Virus record (IMG/VR): IMGVR_UViG_3300009159_000179
Coordinates: 1-33,908 of that record
Strand: one strand, 5' to 3'
DNA from: a virus
Length of the DNA stretch: 33,908 nt
The translations under genes and the position numbers were made by a program. The notes beneath the pieces were generated by a model. It ran no database searches. It saw nothing but the letters and a program-made list of their open reading frames with translations, and was not told the origin of the DNA. Shown here piece by piece: positions 16,075 to 25,491 of the stretch. Within the stretch, counting starts at the first letter, position 1; every line of letters begins with the position of its first letter.

Positions 16075-19000
16075 TTAATCAAATTTAATTTTTCCATCAA
16101 AGGTATTTTTATCCAAAGGTGGTACATTAACTGTTTTATATAGGTTCGATATATCAGTTTTTTGAGTCGGTTCCTTTGCTGGGTCGGCGACTGTCGTATA
16201 CTCAAATTTTCTTGTTTTACCTTTTGGGTACATCTTATTTTCTATTCCTTCTGTAAAAGATTTATATTCCGAACTAGATTTAAATTTATCAAATTTCTTC
16301 TCCTCCGCCTTAAGTTCTTTTGAATATCTTTTTGCGATGTCGTCAGTTATATCGTCAAATTTTTTCTGTAATTTAACAGGGTCTTTAATATCAACCAAAT
16401 CACCTTTAATAACATATTTTTTAAACTCTTCCAATTTATTATTATCGTTAAAAATTCTTGAGATTACTAAGAAAAATCTTTTATCCTCAACACCATTAAA
16501 AGAATCTTCATTAATTGCAAGAAAATTTCCCCCATCATATAATGACACATTTTTAACAATATCGTTTGTATTCAATAACTTAGTATAATCTTGTAACGCT
16601 AATGCTAATGACTCATAATCTTTAGTAAATTCCTCATAAGTATTTGCTGGAACAGGAGTAAGAGTTTCACTCGATTTACTGATTTTATCTGTTCCCTTTA
16701 TATTATAAATTCTTGGGGTATTAGAATCTAAAATTTTACCATCAGTTTTACTACTAATTAAATTTAATTTTCTAATATTCTGAATATAAGTTTGTTGTTG
16801 TATCGTCAATTCTTGAGTAATTGTTGTTATTTCAGATGCAAATGTTGAGGATAAACTTGTAATATAGTCAACCATGTTCTGTCTAACACCTCTAATTGCG
16901 GGACTTGCAATATCAAATTTCTTTAGTAACTCATCAATAATTGGGTTTGGGATTTGAGTGTCGGTATTAATGTCATCGATTACTTTTTTAAATAAGTCCT
17001 CGAGTCTTTTTTCAACTCCTTCAGGTTTACCATAAATTTCAACATCGTAAGAAGTTCCCGCAGAAATTGTTCCTCCACTATATAGTCGAGAATCATTAAC
17101 TAATTGTTCAATACCGTAATTAGAATTTAAAGTTAATTTTTGTAATTGATTTACTTCCGCCTCAAAATATGTTTTGGTGTCAGTCAATAAACTATCCATA
17201 ATTTTTTGATATCCAATTTCACCTGTTTGTCCACTTGGAACAGGAATATTAGTTATAATTTCTCCAATAGTTGTTCCACCATTATTTGTTGCAGGGTTAT
17301 CAACATTGGCAACAGTTGCGGGAGTCTGAGACGCTAAAATAGAATCAACAACACTTTTATCTAATGCTGAAGTATCTTCAGTCCAAACCGACCTTTCATC
17401 ATATATTTCAGTATTTGCGTAATAATTAAAGGATAGTGCGTTTTGTAGTCTTTCCACGGGTTCTTTTAATCCCATACCACCAATAATGTTAAAATTCATT
17501 GACACATTAGCAATCATTGGTTGTATACCAATACCTTCAGGGTTCATATCAAATACTAAAGGGTCGTATGTGAACGATAGTGATGTTGGGATAATTTTAC
17601 TATTAACAAAATCACCTAATCTTAGAATTAATACGGGAGGAGCTCCAAATGAAGTATTAACCGCATCATTATATTTTGGTTTACCGTCAGTACCAATTGT
17701 TGGTATTGTTTCACCAGGTCTAACGCATTGATTTAAGAACGTTAGACGAGCGTTCAACCCTTCAGGAGTAGTTGAGTGGAACGCAGGATTAAAGTACTTA
17801 ATCTTCTCTTTAAATGAGTCGTATACCATTGGTGCCTCTTGTTTAATAACTTCAAAATAATCACACTCAGATAAAAGTCCTCTTAATATTTTTTTAGTAA
17901 TACCTTCCTTAATTTTTTTAATAACATCAACTGTTGGAGCGGGTTTTGGAACGTCCACATTTACTGTTTTAACTTCCTTAATATCTTTAGTTGTGCTCAC
18001 AGGTGTATCGGTCTTAGGAGGTATGGATACGGAGATTGTTGCAACTCTAACTCGTCTACAAGCCATGGCACTTACCGAATATATTTGAGCATTTGAGGTT
18101 TCGTTACCCGATTTATCTTTTTGTTTCTCTTCACAATTAACCTCAAATCCTGGAGTTGTACTAGTAGTAGTTGCCGATGTCGTACCTGACGCAACCTCAA
18201 CATATCCAGCTAAAGGGATAACGGTTTTTTCACCCGTACCACCCGCAGATTTAATAATAAATCTAACCTCACCCTCTTTCATAAATGACCCTAACGATTC
18301 GGTACCATCACTATAACTTTTAAAAAAGTTTTTGATTGAGTCAATTCTTCTATCCGATAATGCTTTGTTATAATCAACAGATGCGACCGCGGAGGCCGAC
18401 CCTTCCATTGTAACAGTAATTGTTCCTTTAGGATTATCTGTTAATAGTTTAAACGCATCTTTTACAAATCCTTTACTAAATGTGTTAAAATTACTTATTA
18501 CCACACTATTAAAAAATTGTTCAACATTTACCTCTTTATTATCTGAGTTAAATGTACTTTTCGCTCTATCAACATATTTTTCAATATTACTCGTTGAAGT
18601 ATAGGTGTCATATATGGTTTGGTATTCAACCGAAGTTGTTGTACTAGGACTTTTACCAGGAATGTCATTTTCAAAATAGAAAGCAAAATCTAAATACTTA
18701 TTTTCAAACTCCGCGCCTGAAGTATCATCAGTTGTTGCGGCGGTAGTATTAGTATTAGGATTATTACCTGTAGTATCTGTATTTTCTTTTGGAATTGATT
18801 TATTAATTCCCGCCAATTCTTCATTAGTTAATCTTGGGTCATTTAAAACTTGTTGATATGTAAATAAATCAGCCGCCTTAATTGTATTATATTTTTTTGC
18901 TAATTCATAGATATCAAATTTAACACATCCCGCAAAAAACGAATCCATGATTGAATTAAGTTTTTCTTTGTTTTGGCCTTTTAATTGTTTTTCAGCAACA

Positions 19001-21120
19001 ATGTTCATTACCGATGGGTGGTCAACAATCATCTTCCAAGATAACGTTCCCGTTCTTGAGGTACTTTTATAAGTATAAATTGGTTCAGGTCTTCCTAAGA
19101 AGTCGGTTCCTTGGAAAGAGGGTGTACTCGATTCATTAAATTTAATGTCATATGGTGGAAACCACATAACTCTACCCCCATTTGGACCTTTTTCACAAAC
19201 AGGTAATTCATCATAAGTAAACCCTGGTCTACTTGACGTTCTCCAAGCTAAATTTTCAATTGAGAACATATATTTTTTAGCATAACCACCCTTTCCATCA
19301 ACATCACCAGCAATAATATTTGTTGACCCCGGATTTTTTAACGGAGCAATGTTTAAGTTGAATGTATTATCAAAAACGGAGTTCGTAAACCTTCTTCCTG
19401 ACGTAGTAATACCATCAGTTTTTTGTAAATCATTATAGGTATAGTATGGAGTATCTTTGGTAAATACTCTACAATACTCAATACCAACCTCACCCCCCGT
19501 TGTATTATCAGTATATGAAACCACTTGGGAACCTTTAGTTGTTTCTTTATATCCGTCATGGAATACTTTACTAACTTGGTTCATAGCATTACCAACATGT
19601 TTTAAACGGCTAATACCTGTTACGTTATCCGCAGAATCAATTATTCTTTGTGTTTGGTCAAGTATTGACGATTCTTTAAAGGTGATGTTTGTGGACTCTC
19701 CTTTTTGATAACTTGAACTAATTTGATTAAACTCTTGGTCTAAACTTCCTGACCCTCCTCCTGGCGTCGCATGAAATCCTGCATTACTCTTATATTTAGG
19801 TGACACCCAAACAAATTGTCCATCAATACCCCCTCCGTCACTTGACGATTTACCACCTAAACCAAAATTTAATTTAGTTTCATTACCTTCATAAAGAATA
19901 CCTAATTCAGATGGACCATAAACGGGTGTTTGTACTTGTTTACCAAATGGGTCAACAGGTACTTGATTAGGAGGTGAAGTAATTGTTGATGGTTCGGCAT
20001 TTTTACTACCAACATAATAACCCCCAATAAGAGTACCATTATTAGGGTTAATTAAATTAACAACTAAATTAACAATCGCTTGTCCAACACCCAATAAACC
20101 ACCATAACTCTTATCATATCCCGGTTGGTATCTATTGTAATTAATGTTTGCAAATAATGCCGACCTTTGTCCATTACCTGTATTGGCTAAAAATATTTGT
20201 GAAGGGTTTCTTGTCTTATTTAATATTGGGCCTAAAAAACCACCCGTTAATTGATTAACTACGTTTAACGCGGTAGATGTTTGCATTGATTGACCACCAT
20301 TAAGTTCGTTCTCATTAAAGTAATCACCAGGAATTGGTGATACGGGCCAATATGCCCCCGCCAATCTTGTCGCCAAATCAACCGCAGCCAATATTGGGTT
20401 TTCAGGTACGGTAATTCTCCAATTTTTATAAATTAAAGGTTGTTGTCCTGAAAGTAATAAACTAATTTCAAAAGGGTCTTGTAAGGCTTGTAAATTAACC
20501 GCACCAACTGTGTGTTGATAAATTTCAAGTGCGACCCTTTCTTCAAAAGCGTATTTTAAACTTTGAGCACCTATTTTAGCCAAATATGAATCTTGTGATA
20601 AAGGACCATTACTACCAACAGGATTTGTCGATGTTAATATTTCAAATGGTGAATAAAATGATGCGGTAAATTGGTCATAGGGTAAATAAAGTTTGTTGTT
20701 ATTTTGAATACTGTCAATAACAACCATATCTTTAAACCCTCCTTCAGGTCCGTAAATGTTTTCAATAAATGCCGCATCAATAAAAAACTCATTAACTAAA
20801 TCTAATGCGGTATCGTTAGGACTATATTCCCCTTGATTTGAATTAACCGGTAATGGTGGATTATTATAAGTTATATTTAAGTTGTACCCTCCGTTTGGCC
20901 CATATTCATTTAATGGATATAGTTGTTGAGCATAAGGGTCTTGACTAATTAATGTGTCGGGAGAATCAATAACATTTGATACGGTTTGAGAGATTTCATA
21001 ATTCAATGACCCTGATGGTGGACTGTAAACTCCTGGCACAGTATATTTTGCCAAATTTTTGGCCATCAAACTGTTTCTAAAACTCGATGTCGATACAAAA
21101 GATAAAGTACTCCCTGTCAT
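16075..21120 (-). CDS. Very large tail/baseplate structural protein with OmpA-C-like domain
   Basis: A 1681-aa protein. The N-terminal half is Asn/Gly/Pro-rich, typical of virion proteins. Residues about 805-965 look like an OmpA C-terminal (peptidoglycan-binding) domain: a strand LDFAFYFENDIPG, a strand TITVTMEGSASAV, then YNKALSDRRIDSIKNFF, matching the N-x-x-LS-x-R-A-x-x-V-x-x-x-L signature, and a closing strand VRFIIKSAGGTG. A stretch near 1167-1240 (TYDPLVFDMNPEGIGIQPMI, then NVSMNFNIIGG) looks like a conserved hub/baseplate segment. The C-terminal third is helical. It lies between the tape measure and the gp53-like gene, so it is most likely a baseplate hub component. TATTTATA lies 14 nt before the ATG. 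The exact T4 counterpart is unclear. Confidence 0.7.
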   Translation of the reverse strand: MTGSTLSFVSTSSFRNSLMAKNLAKYTVPGVYSPPSGSLNYEISQTVSNVIDSPDTLISQDPYAQQLYPLNEYGPNGGYNLNITYNNPPLPVNSNQGEYSPNDTALDLVNEFFIDAAFIENIYGPEGGFKDMVVIDSIQNNNKLYLPYDQFTASFYSPFEILTSTNPVGSNGPLSQDSYLAKIGAQSLKYAFEERVALEIYQHTVGAVNLQALQDPFEISLLLSGQQPLIYKNWRITVPENPILAAVDLATRLAGAYWPVSPIPGDYFNENELNGGQSMQTSTALNVVNQLTGGFLGPILNKTRNPSQIFLANTGNGQRSALFANINYNRYQPGYDKSYGGLLGVGQAIVNLVVNLINPNNGTLIGGYYVGSKNAEPSTITSPPNQVPVDPFGKQVQTPVYGPSELGILYEGNETKLNFGLGGKSSSDGGGIDGQFVWVSPKYKSNAGFHATPGGGSGSLDQEFNQISSSYQKGESTNITFKESSILDQTQRIIDSADNVTGISRLKHVGNAMNQVSKVFHDGYKETTKGSQVVSYTDNTTGGEVGIEYCRVFTKDTPYYTYNDLQKTDGITTSGRRFTNSVFDNTFNLNIAPLKNPGSTNIIAGDVDGKGGYAKKYMFSIENLAWRTSSRPGFTYDELPVCEKGPNGGRVMWFPPYDIKFNESSTPSFQGTDFLGRPEPIYTYKSTSRTGTLSWKMIVDHPSVMNIVAEKQLKGQNKEKLNSIMDSFFAGCVKFDIYELAKKYNTIKAADLFTYQQVLNDPRLTNEELAGINKSIPKENTDTTGNNPNTNTTAATTDDTSGAEFENKYLDFAFYFENDIPGKSPSTTTSVEYQTIYDTYTSTSNIEKYVDRAKSTFNSDNKEVNVEQFFNSVVISNFNTFSKGFVKDAFKLLTDNPKGTITVTMEGSASAVASVDYNKALSDRRIDSIKNFFKSYSDGTESLGSFMKEGEVRFIIKSAGGTGEKTVIPLAGYVEVASGTTSATTTSTTPGFEVNCEEKQKDKSGNETSNAQIYSVSAMACRRVRVATISVSIPPKTDTPVSTTKDIKEVKTVNVDVPKPAPTVDVIKKIKEGITKKILRGLLSECDYFEVIKQEAPMVYDSFKEKIKYFNPAFHSTTPEGLNARLTFLNQCVRPGETIPTIGTDGKPKYNDAVNTSFGAPPVLILRLGDFVNSKIIPTSLSFTYDPLVFDMNPEGIGIQPMIANVSMNFNIIGGMGLKEPVERLQNALSFNYYANTEIYDERSVWTEDTSALDKSVVDSILASQTPATVANVDNPATNNGGTTIGEIITNIPVPSGQTGEIGYQKIMDSLLTDTKTYFEAEVNQLQKLTLNSNYGIEQLVNDSRLYSGGTISAGTSYDVEIYGKPEGVEKRLEDLFKKVIDDINTDTQIPNPIIDELLKKFDIASPAIRGVRQNMVDYITSLSSTFASEITTITQELTIQQQTYIQNIRKLNLISSKTDGKILDSNTPRIYNIKGTDKISKSSETLTPVPANTYEEFTKDYESLALALQDYTKLLNTNDIVKNVSLYDGGNFLAINEDSFNGVEDKRFFLVISRIFNDNNKLEEFKKYVIKGDLVDIKDPVKLQKKFDDITDDIAKRYSKELKAEEKKFDKFKSSSEYKSFTEGIENKMYPKGKTRKFEYTTVADPAKEPTQKTDISNLYKTVNVPPLDKNTFDGKIKFD

Positions 21121-21134
21121 GTATTATGTTTTTT

Positions 21135-21142
21135 TATAAATA
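21135..21142 (-). promoter_or_regulatory. TATTTATA element before the 1681-aa gene
   Basis: The coding strand reads CTCTATTTATAAAAAAAC, 14 nt before the ATG, in a 57-bp gap. A weak 7-bp stem (AAATAGA/TCTATTT) overlaps it. It is part of the recurrent set. Confidence 0.35.
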
Positions 21143-21177
21143 GAGTTTATATCTATTTTTATGGTAAAATAACCATT

Positions 21178-23046
21178 TTAAACGTTATGTTGTTTTCGTG
21201 CTTCAGTATTACTATTAGACGCTACCGTACCATTCGCATTATTAGCCGCAGTACCAAAAACTTCTAAGATTTTTTGTTTAAATGGTGGGTCGTTAAACGC
21301 CAACATTAATTGTGAAGTGTCCATTCCAGGAGCGTCAACTTTAATATTTAAATTAACATCAATAGGTCCCATGTTTTTCGACGCCACATCAGAATTACTA
21401 CCCGTAGGATTGGTCCCTCCACCCATAACAAATTTATCCGTATCCAATGTTTTTATAACAAAATCATTAACTTTAATTTCGGTATTCGATGGTGGGGATA
21501 AGTTTTCATGATTTGTAATTGCTTTTGCCCCTTTCGTAATAACCCCTGACACAAATTGGAGCCACGAATTACTTGAGTCTTTCAACTCACCAAGACTTAT
21601 AGAGGCGGTTTCAACACTTTTCTTAAAATTAACATTTAAAAAAGTACTGATTGTTTCTCCCGCAACCCCCAAAGCAGTAAGAGCGTTCTCTCCATTATTA
21701 ATAGATGTTATAAACGTTTCCGCAACCCCTCCAATAACACCACCAATATTTTTAGATGAGAACGGCTCAACAGTTTCTATCGCTTTCTTTCCTACAAATC
21801 TCGTCGCATCATCGGCTTCTGTTTGAATTTTTGTGCCAGCAACACCTCTAGGTACTCTACCACTCATTGAAGCGATTATTCCCTGAATAGTTTTTAGTGT
21901 TCCTAATTGTTCTTCGGCCAAATCTTCCATTTTTTTTGGTTTACTAGCATCAATTAACTTGTTAAACGACTCCTCATCAGTACCAAACTCTTCCATCGCA
22001 GCATTAATGTCCATTTCCTTACCATCAACTTTGATTTTCATATCACCATTTGCCCCCATTTCAGTAATATTAGCCAACATCTCTTGTTGTTCTTTGGTAG
22101 CAAATTCAGGGAATTTAATCTTACCCATTTTTTGTTCTAATTCTGCACCACCTAATGCCATTTTTTCTAATTCACCATTATTGTACCCAAGTTCTTTACC
22201 TATTTCCATAAGTTGTCTTTTAGCTCCCGGCATAATTTCAAAATGTCCATCAGCATTAAGTTGAACAAATTGTTTAGACATCTGAGCAATTTGGTTTTGA
22301 AGTTCGGCAGGGTCATTTTGTGCCAAATCCATCATCTTTAACGGGTCTAATAAATCACCTTGAGCGACACCTAATCTTTGCATCGCCGCAGACATATTAA
22401 TTGCTTGTTCAGGGTCGAACATTTTGTTTGCTAAATCAAGAGTAGATTTCATATCAACCCTCAAGTTAACCGCTTGTGCCGCCATTTTTGCCATTCCCTC
22501 AACCCCTCCTTGGAAGTTAAATTGGTTCATGGATGACATATTTTTCACCACCATTCCTGAAACCGCTTGAGCATTAACCCCAATTGACCTTGCGGTATCC
22601 ATAACCTTTTGCATTTGATTACTCACATCATATAGTGAGAATCCTGCGTTTTTAAATCCCTCAAAAAGTTCTTTGTTTTGTACCCCCGTTACTTTAGTAG
22701 TTTCGTAAAGTTTTTCGTAAGACTCTGACGCCAATATGACATTTCTACCTAACGTAGTTGCCGCCATTTGTTGTATATCAACAACACTCTGCCAATTACC
22801 ACCTAAAAGGTAAATTTTATCCGCCGCCTCAGCCATAGCGGCCTTAATTGAGGTTATCTGTTCTCGACCTTGACCAAAACTTTTTGCAACATTTGACGCC
22901 GACTCGTCTATTTCATATAATATTCCTTTTATCTGGTTTAAATCTTTAAAATTAGAGTCCATAATAGTCTTACCCGCATTTGCGAGCGGGTCAACAAAAG
23001 TTTTTTTTGCGTCATCTAACGGATTGTCATTAAAAAAGTATCCCAT
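21178..23046 (-). CDS. Tape measure protein
   Basis: A 622-aa, strongly helical protein: Ala/Met/Gln-rich from about 60 to 300 (for example QQMAATTLGRNVILASESYE and GVEGMAKMAAQAVNLRVDMK), with a Gly-rich hydrophobic segment near 430-480 (IGGVIGGVAETFITSINNG) that could become membrane-active during injection. Tape measure proteins set tail length and are ejected ahead of DNA. At roughly 0.15 nm per residue the tail would be near 90 nm, similar to T4 (gp29, 590 aa). It lies between the chaperone-like gp26 region and the hub genes, the usual place. The C-terminal 60 residues are Asn/Gly-rich and probably anchor in the hub. The identification rests on composition, size and position. Confidence 0.82.
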   Translation of the reverse strand: MGYFFNDNPLDDAKKTFVDPLANAGKTIMDSNFKDLNQIKGILYEIDESASNVAKSFGQGREQITSIKAAMAEAADKIYLLGGNWQSVVDIQQMAATTLGRNVILASESYEKLYETTKVTGVQNKELFEGFKNAGFSLYDVSNQMQKVMDTARSIGVNAQAVSGMVVKNMSSMNQFNFQGGVEGMAKMAAQAVNLRVDMKSTLDLANKMFDPEQAINMSAAMQRLGVAQGDLLDPLKMMDLAQNDPAELQNQIAQMSKQFVQLNADGHFEIMPGAKRQLMEIGKELGYNNGELEKMALGGAELEQKMGKIKFPEFATKEQQEMLANITEMGANGDMKIKVDGKEMDINAAMEEFGTDEESFNKLIDASKPKKMEDLAEEQLGTLKTIQGIIASMSGRVPRGVAGTKIQTEADDATRFVGKKAIETVEPFSSKNIGGVIGGVAETFITSINNGENALTALGVAGETISTFLNVNFKKSVETASISLGELKDSSNSWLQFVSGVITKGAKAITNHENLSPPSNTEIKVNDFVIKTLDTDKFVMGGGTNPTGSNSDVASKNMGPIDVNLNIKVDAPGMDTSQLMLAFNDPPFKQKILEVFGTAANNANGTVASNSNTEARKQHNV

Positions 23047-23060
23047 TTAACTTGTTTTAC

Positions 23061-23068
23061 TATAAATA
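23061..23068 (-). promoter_or_regulatory. TATTTATA element before the tape measure gene
   Basis: The coding strand reads TGTATTTATAGTAAAAC, 14 nt ahead of the tape measure ATG and directly after the 12-bp hairpin at 23070-23110. Confidence 0.35.
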
Positions 23069-23069
23069 C

Positions 23070-23110
23070 ATAACACACCCATTTTTTATATTAATTTTTG
23101 GGTGTGTTAT
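23070..23110 (-). promoter_or_regulatory. 12-bp perfect hairpin between small ORF and tape measure gene
   Basis: ATAACACACCCA (23070-23081) pairs perfectly with TGGGTGTGTTAT (23099-23110) around a 17-nt A/T-only loop that contains the stop codon of the 35-aa ORF. No T-run follows on the minus strand, so it is not a standard terminator. It could be an mRNA processing or stability element or a protein-binding site. Confidence 0.6.
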
Positions 23111-23198
23111 GTTCAATTATTTTTTCGATAAGGAATTTTCTTTCGTATGTTGGCATACGATAAAAATCGGAATATGATGTTCTAAGAAATTTCGCCAT
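23091..23198 (-). CDS. Small 35-aa protein upstream of the tape measure gene
   Basis: The ATG at 23198 (MAKFLRTSYSDFYRMPTYER, then KFLIEKIIEHNTPKN) runs to TAA at 23091. It fills the gap between the gp26-like gene (stop at 23233) and the tape measure gene. The motif of an aromatic helix, MPTYER, then a hydrophobic FLIEKIIE helix recalls short conserved proteins at this position in large T4-like phages, where tail-assembly chaperones are encoded (T4 gp26/gp51 region). A tail-chaperone role is inferred from position only. Its helical, non-random composition and exact fit in the gap favour a real gene. Confidence 0.65.
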   Translation of the reverse strand: MAKFLRTSYSDFYRMPTYERKFLIEKIIEHNTPKN

Positions 23199-23232
23199 TA
23201 GATAATATTCCTCGATGAGGTGTTGTCGGTAG

Positions 23233-23991
23233 TTAGAAGAAAGGCCGAAAGAACTCCACCCCAAAGGTTATCTCGAAAGATACCAGTTCTCCTGATGGGG
23301 CGTTTGTTGTTCTTCTTAGGTCTAATGACGGTTCGTTATCTCTCATGAAGTTACGGATGAATTTAGAATCCATAATTGGTAAAGACTCAATAAATACCGC
23401 AATTTGTCCTTTGTCTGTAATTCCGTCAACCTCTTGAATTTGTTTATTTAATCTCCATGTAACTGTTGGTGCAACTCGTCCCGCAGGATATTGGTCACCT
23501 AATTTACCTAACTCTAAAATTTCAGAGTAAGTTAACGGTTTTAATTTAACCGTTGAACCTGATTTAGGTAGTGTCGTTAAGAATAACCCATTTTCATCAG
23601 GTTTAGTTTGGGTTTGTCTAATATTTAATTCGTCTAAAATAATTGTTGAGTTAAACGATTTACTTGTTTTGGGGTCAATCAAATTAACAACATATTCAGG
23701 ACCAAAAGAAGTATTTCTTAAATAAATCATAATTGCCTCAACATCACCATTTAAAAGCTCCTCAGGTCTTAATTCACTTTCGTAAATTTTACTTCTAAGT
23801 AATGTTAAAATAACGTTGGTATTAGCGTTTTGAGCAGCACCAATTAAGATGTTTTCGTCATTTGCGGTTAAATAACCCACTTTAATTGATTTCTTTTTAG
23901 ATTTGTAGTATATCCCACCTGAAGGTAGGGTTACAACATCATGAGGTAAGTTAAACCCTTCGGTTCCCGCTTTAATTAAGTCTTGTTCCAT
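23233..23991 (-). CDS. gp26-like baseplate hub / tail assembly protein
   Basis: A 252-aa protein. The opening FNLPHDVVTLPSGGIYYKSKKKSIKVGYLTANDENIL (about 13-49, in parts) is the signature of the T4_baseplate (gp26) family: LPS.G..Y, a basic strand, then a L-T..DE helix start. A central region (about 100-125) has strands and an Asn/Pro-rich turn. The end GELVSFEITFGVEFFRPFF matches the aromatic C-terminus of that family. In T4, gp26 was assigned to the hub and is now usually regarded as a tail-assembly chaperone-type protein. Position next to the tape measure gene agrees with either view. A TATTTTATA variant (24008-24016) precedes the gene. It is slightly longer than T4 gp26 (208 aa). Confidence 0.78.
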   Translation of the reverse strand: MEQDLIKAGTEGFNLPHDVVTLPSGGIYYKSKKKSIKVGYLTANDENILIGAAQNANTNVILTLLRSKIYESELRPEELLNGDVEAIMIYLRNTSFGPEYVVNLIDPKTSKSFNSTIILDELNIRQTQTKPDENGLFLTTLPKSGSTVKLKPLTYSEILELGKLGDQYPAGRVAPTVTWRLNKQIQEVDGITDKGQIAVFIESLPIMDSKFIRNFMRDNEPSLDLRRTTNAPSGELVSFEITFGVEFFRPFF

Positions 23992-24033
23992 ATTGAATTG
24001 TTTTTATTATAAAATATAGGACAAGTCAGTTTT

Positions 24034-24942
24034 TTATAAAGATAATTCTTTTTTTAGTTCGGATATTATCCACTCAGGTCTTTCATTAATGTCTTTTTCC
24101 CAATAACGAAGTAATATCATTCCGTGGTTTTGACACCAAGTATTTTTTCGTTTATCGTTTGTTTTATTTTTTTTCTGTATTTCATATGATGGAGTTGAAT
24201 ATTTGGTATTGGGATTACAATGATAAAAATCCCCATCAACTTCTATTATTATTTTTTTTGAGGGTATATAAAAATCAAAAAAAGTTTTTATGTTTGAAAT
24301 CAAATGATTGTGTATAAAATCAACATCTTCGATTAAACCAATTGAGGTTAAAATGTTTATAAACGTTATTTCAAGTTTAGATGTTTTAATCTTAGAATTA
24401 TCTTTCATCCATTTTAATCTTGTTTTTGATTGTTGTTCTCTAAGTTTTGGGTTATTTTTATATCTTATTTTTTGAGATTCCGAATTTTTTATTTTAGATA
24501 TCTCAGTTTTAGGAACACCTTTTAATTTTTTAGAAATTTTTTTACCTCTTTCCTTATTGTTACGTAATTTTTCTTTAATCCCTTCAATTTTTTCTAATGT
24601 TTCAGGTGTTTTATTTTCCCACCAACCAACATACTTACCTTCTTTCCAATTTTTCTTTTGAGTCTCAATTGCCTTTTGATGTGTGTTAGGGTTTTTATGA
24701 AAATTATTTTTACCAAGAACTCTGTTGTGGTGAGATTGTATAAATTTAGAATATCCTTTTCCTATTGTAATAAAATTAGTGGTCTCTCCGCACCCACATT
24801 CACAAGTAGGTTTAACACCATTTAAAACATAATCAATATAAATTTGTTCTGAAGAAATATTATGTTTCTGAATAGAATGTGACCTTAAAGAGTTTAAACC
24901 CTCACATTCTTTTTGACATATTTTACAAAAAAAAATTCCCAT
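24034..24942 (-). CDS. Free-standing homing endonuclease, Vsr-like (EDxHD type)
   Basis: A 302-aa DNA endonuclease. The N-terminus has a C2H2-like finger (C6, C9, H22, H27) and a second Cys-rich knuckle (C47, C49, C51 with H71/H72, CECGCG..T). The middle is very basic, with a NUMOD3-like patch (about 132-165, GKKISKKLKGVPKTEISKIK). The C-terminus (223-302) reads as a Vsr/PD-(D/E)XK fold: DFYIPSKKIIIEVDGDFYHC with E234, D236, D238 and H241, then NDKRKNTW and GMILLRYWEKDI. Such genes cut an allele lacking the insertion and spread by recombination. It interrupts the tail tube to gp26 gene order and is more A/T- and lysine-rich than its neighbours. It probably has no virion role. Confidence 0.82.
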   Translation of the reverse strand: MGIFFCKICQKECEGLNSLRSHSIQKHNISSEQIYIDYVLNGVKPTCECGCGETTNFITIGKGYSKFIQSHHNRVLGKNNFHKNPNTHQKAIETQKKNWKEGKYVGWWENKTPETLEKIEGIKEKLRNNKERGKKISKKLKGVPKTEISKIKNSESQKIRYKNNPKLREQQSKTRLKWMKDNSKIKTSKLEITFINILTSIGLIEDVDFIHNHLISNIKTFFDFYIPSKKIIIEVDGDFYHCNPNTKYSTPSYEIQKKNKTNDKRKNTWCQNHGMILLRYWEKDINERPEWIISELKKELSL

Positions 24943-25002
24943 ATAAATAAATATATAGGAATTTCACAATAGTATCAATGAATCGATGTATTTTATTACA
25001 AA

Positions 25003-25491
25003 CTAGTAAACTAATATACAACGGTCCATACGAATCGTGGCAGTAATACTCGCAATCGCGTCAGTGCTATAAGCCAATGAATCAAAGTTAACGTCAGATA
25101 AAAAACTTCCCTCCATAATCCATTTTTCCACAACAACACCTGTTGGGTCTAACATCTCAAGGTCAATATTTTTCTTGTAACCCGCGGCATATCCCATACG
25201 ACCTGTTACAGACTCAGCACATAAACGTACCCACTCCATAAGAGCTTGTGACGCTGAAGGTCCGATTGGGTCACGGAATTTAACGTTTATTGTTCCCCAA
25301 GTGAAACGACCTGCTACATACGTTGATGTATTTAGAAACGGGATTTCAACTGCATTAATTGTTATATGTGGTCTTGATGTTGATTCTACGAACCATTCGT
25401 TAATTCCCAAAGTAGAAGGGAAACGAAGAATGAACCTGTTTTGTCTTTTCGGTTCGTAAGGAATCGGCATTTTCATTAGTAAATCAGCCAT
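25003..25491 (-). CDS. Tail tube protein, gp19-like
   Basis: A 162-aa protein. Family features: an N-terminal KRQNRFILRFPSTLGINEWF stretch, a SRPHITINAVEIPFLNTSTYVAG strand-turn (about 40-62), the WGTINVKFRDPIGPSASQAL core (about 65-84), an MEWVRL helix, and a C-terminal strand ending DRCILVY. It matches T4 gp19 (163 aa) in length and layout. Hexameric rings stack to form the inner tube through which DNA passes. A TATTTATA element lies 33 nt upstream of the ATG. It is normally adjacent to the sheath gene; here a HAD-like gene lies between them. Confidence 0.92.
   Translation of the reverse strand: MADLLMKMPIPYEPKRQNRFILRFPSTLGINEWFVESTSRPHITINAVEIPFLNTSTYVAGRFTWGTINVKFRDPIGPSASQALMEWVRLCAESVTGRMGYAAGYKKNIDLEMLDPTGVVVEKWIMEGSFLSDVNFDSLAYSTDAIASITATIRMDRCILVY

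Noticed and set aside
24942-24949. TATTTATA before the endonuclease gene
   Set aside because: It overlaps the start codon itself and could be chance in an A/T-only stretch, so it was not counted as a strong case.
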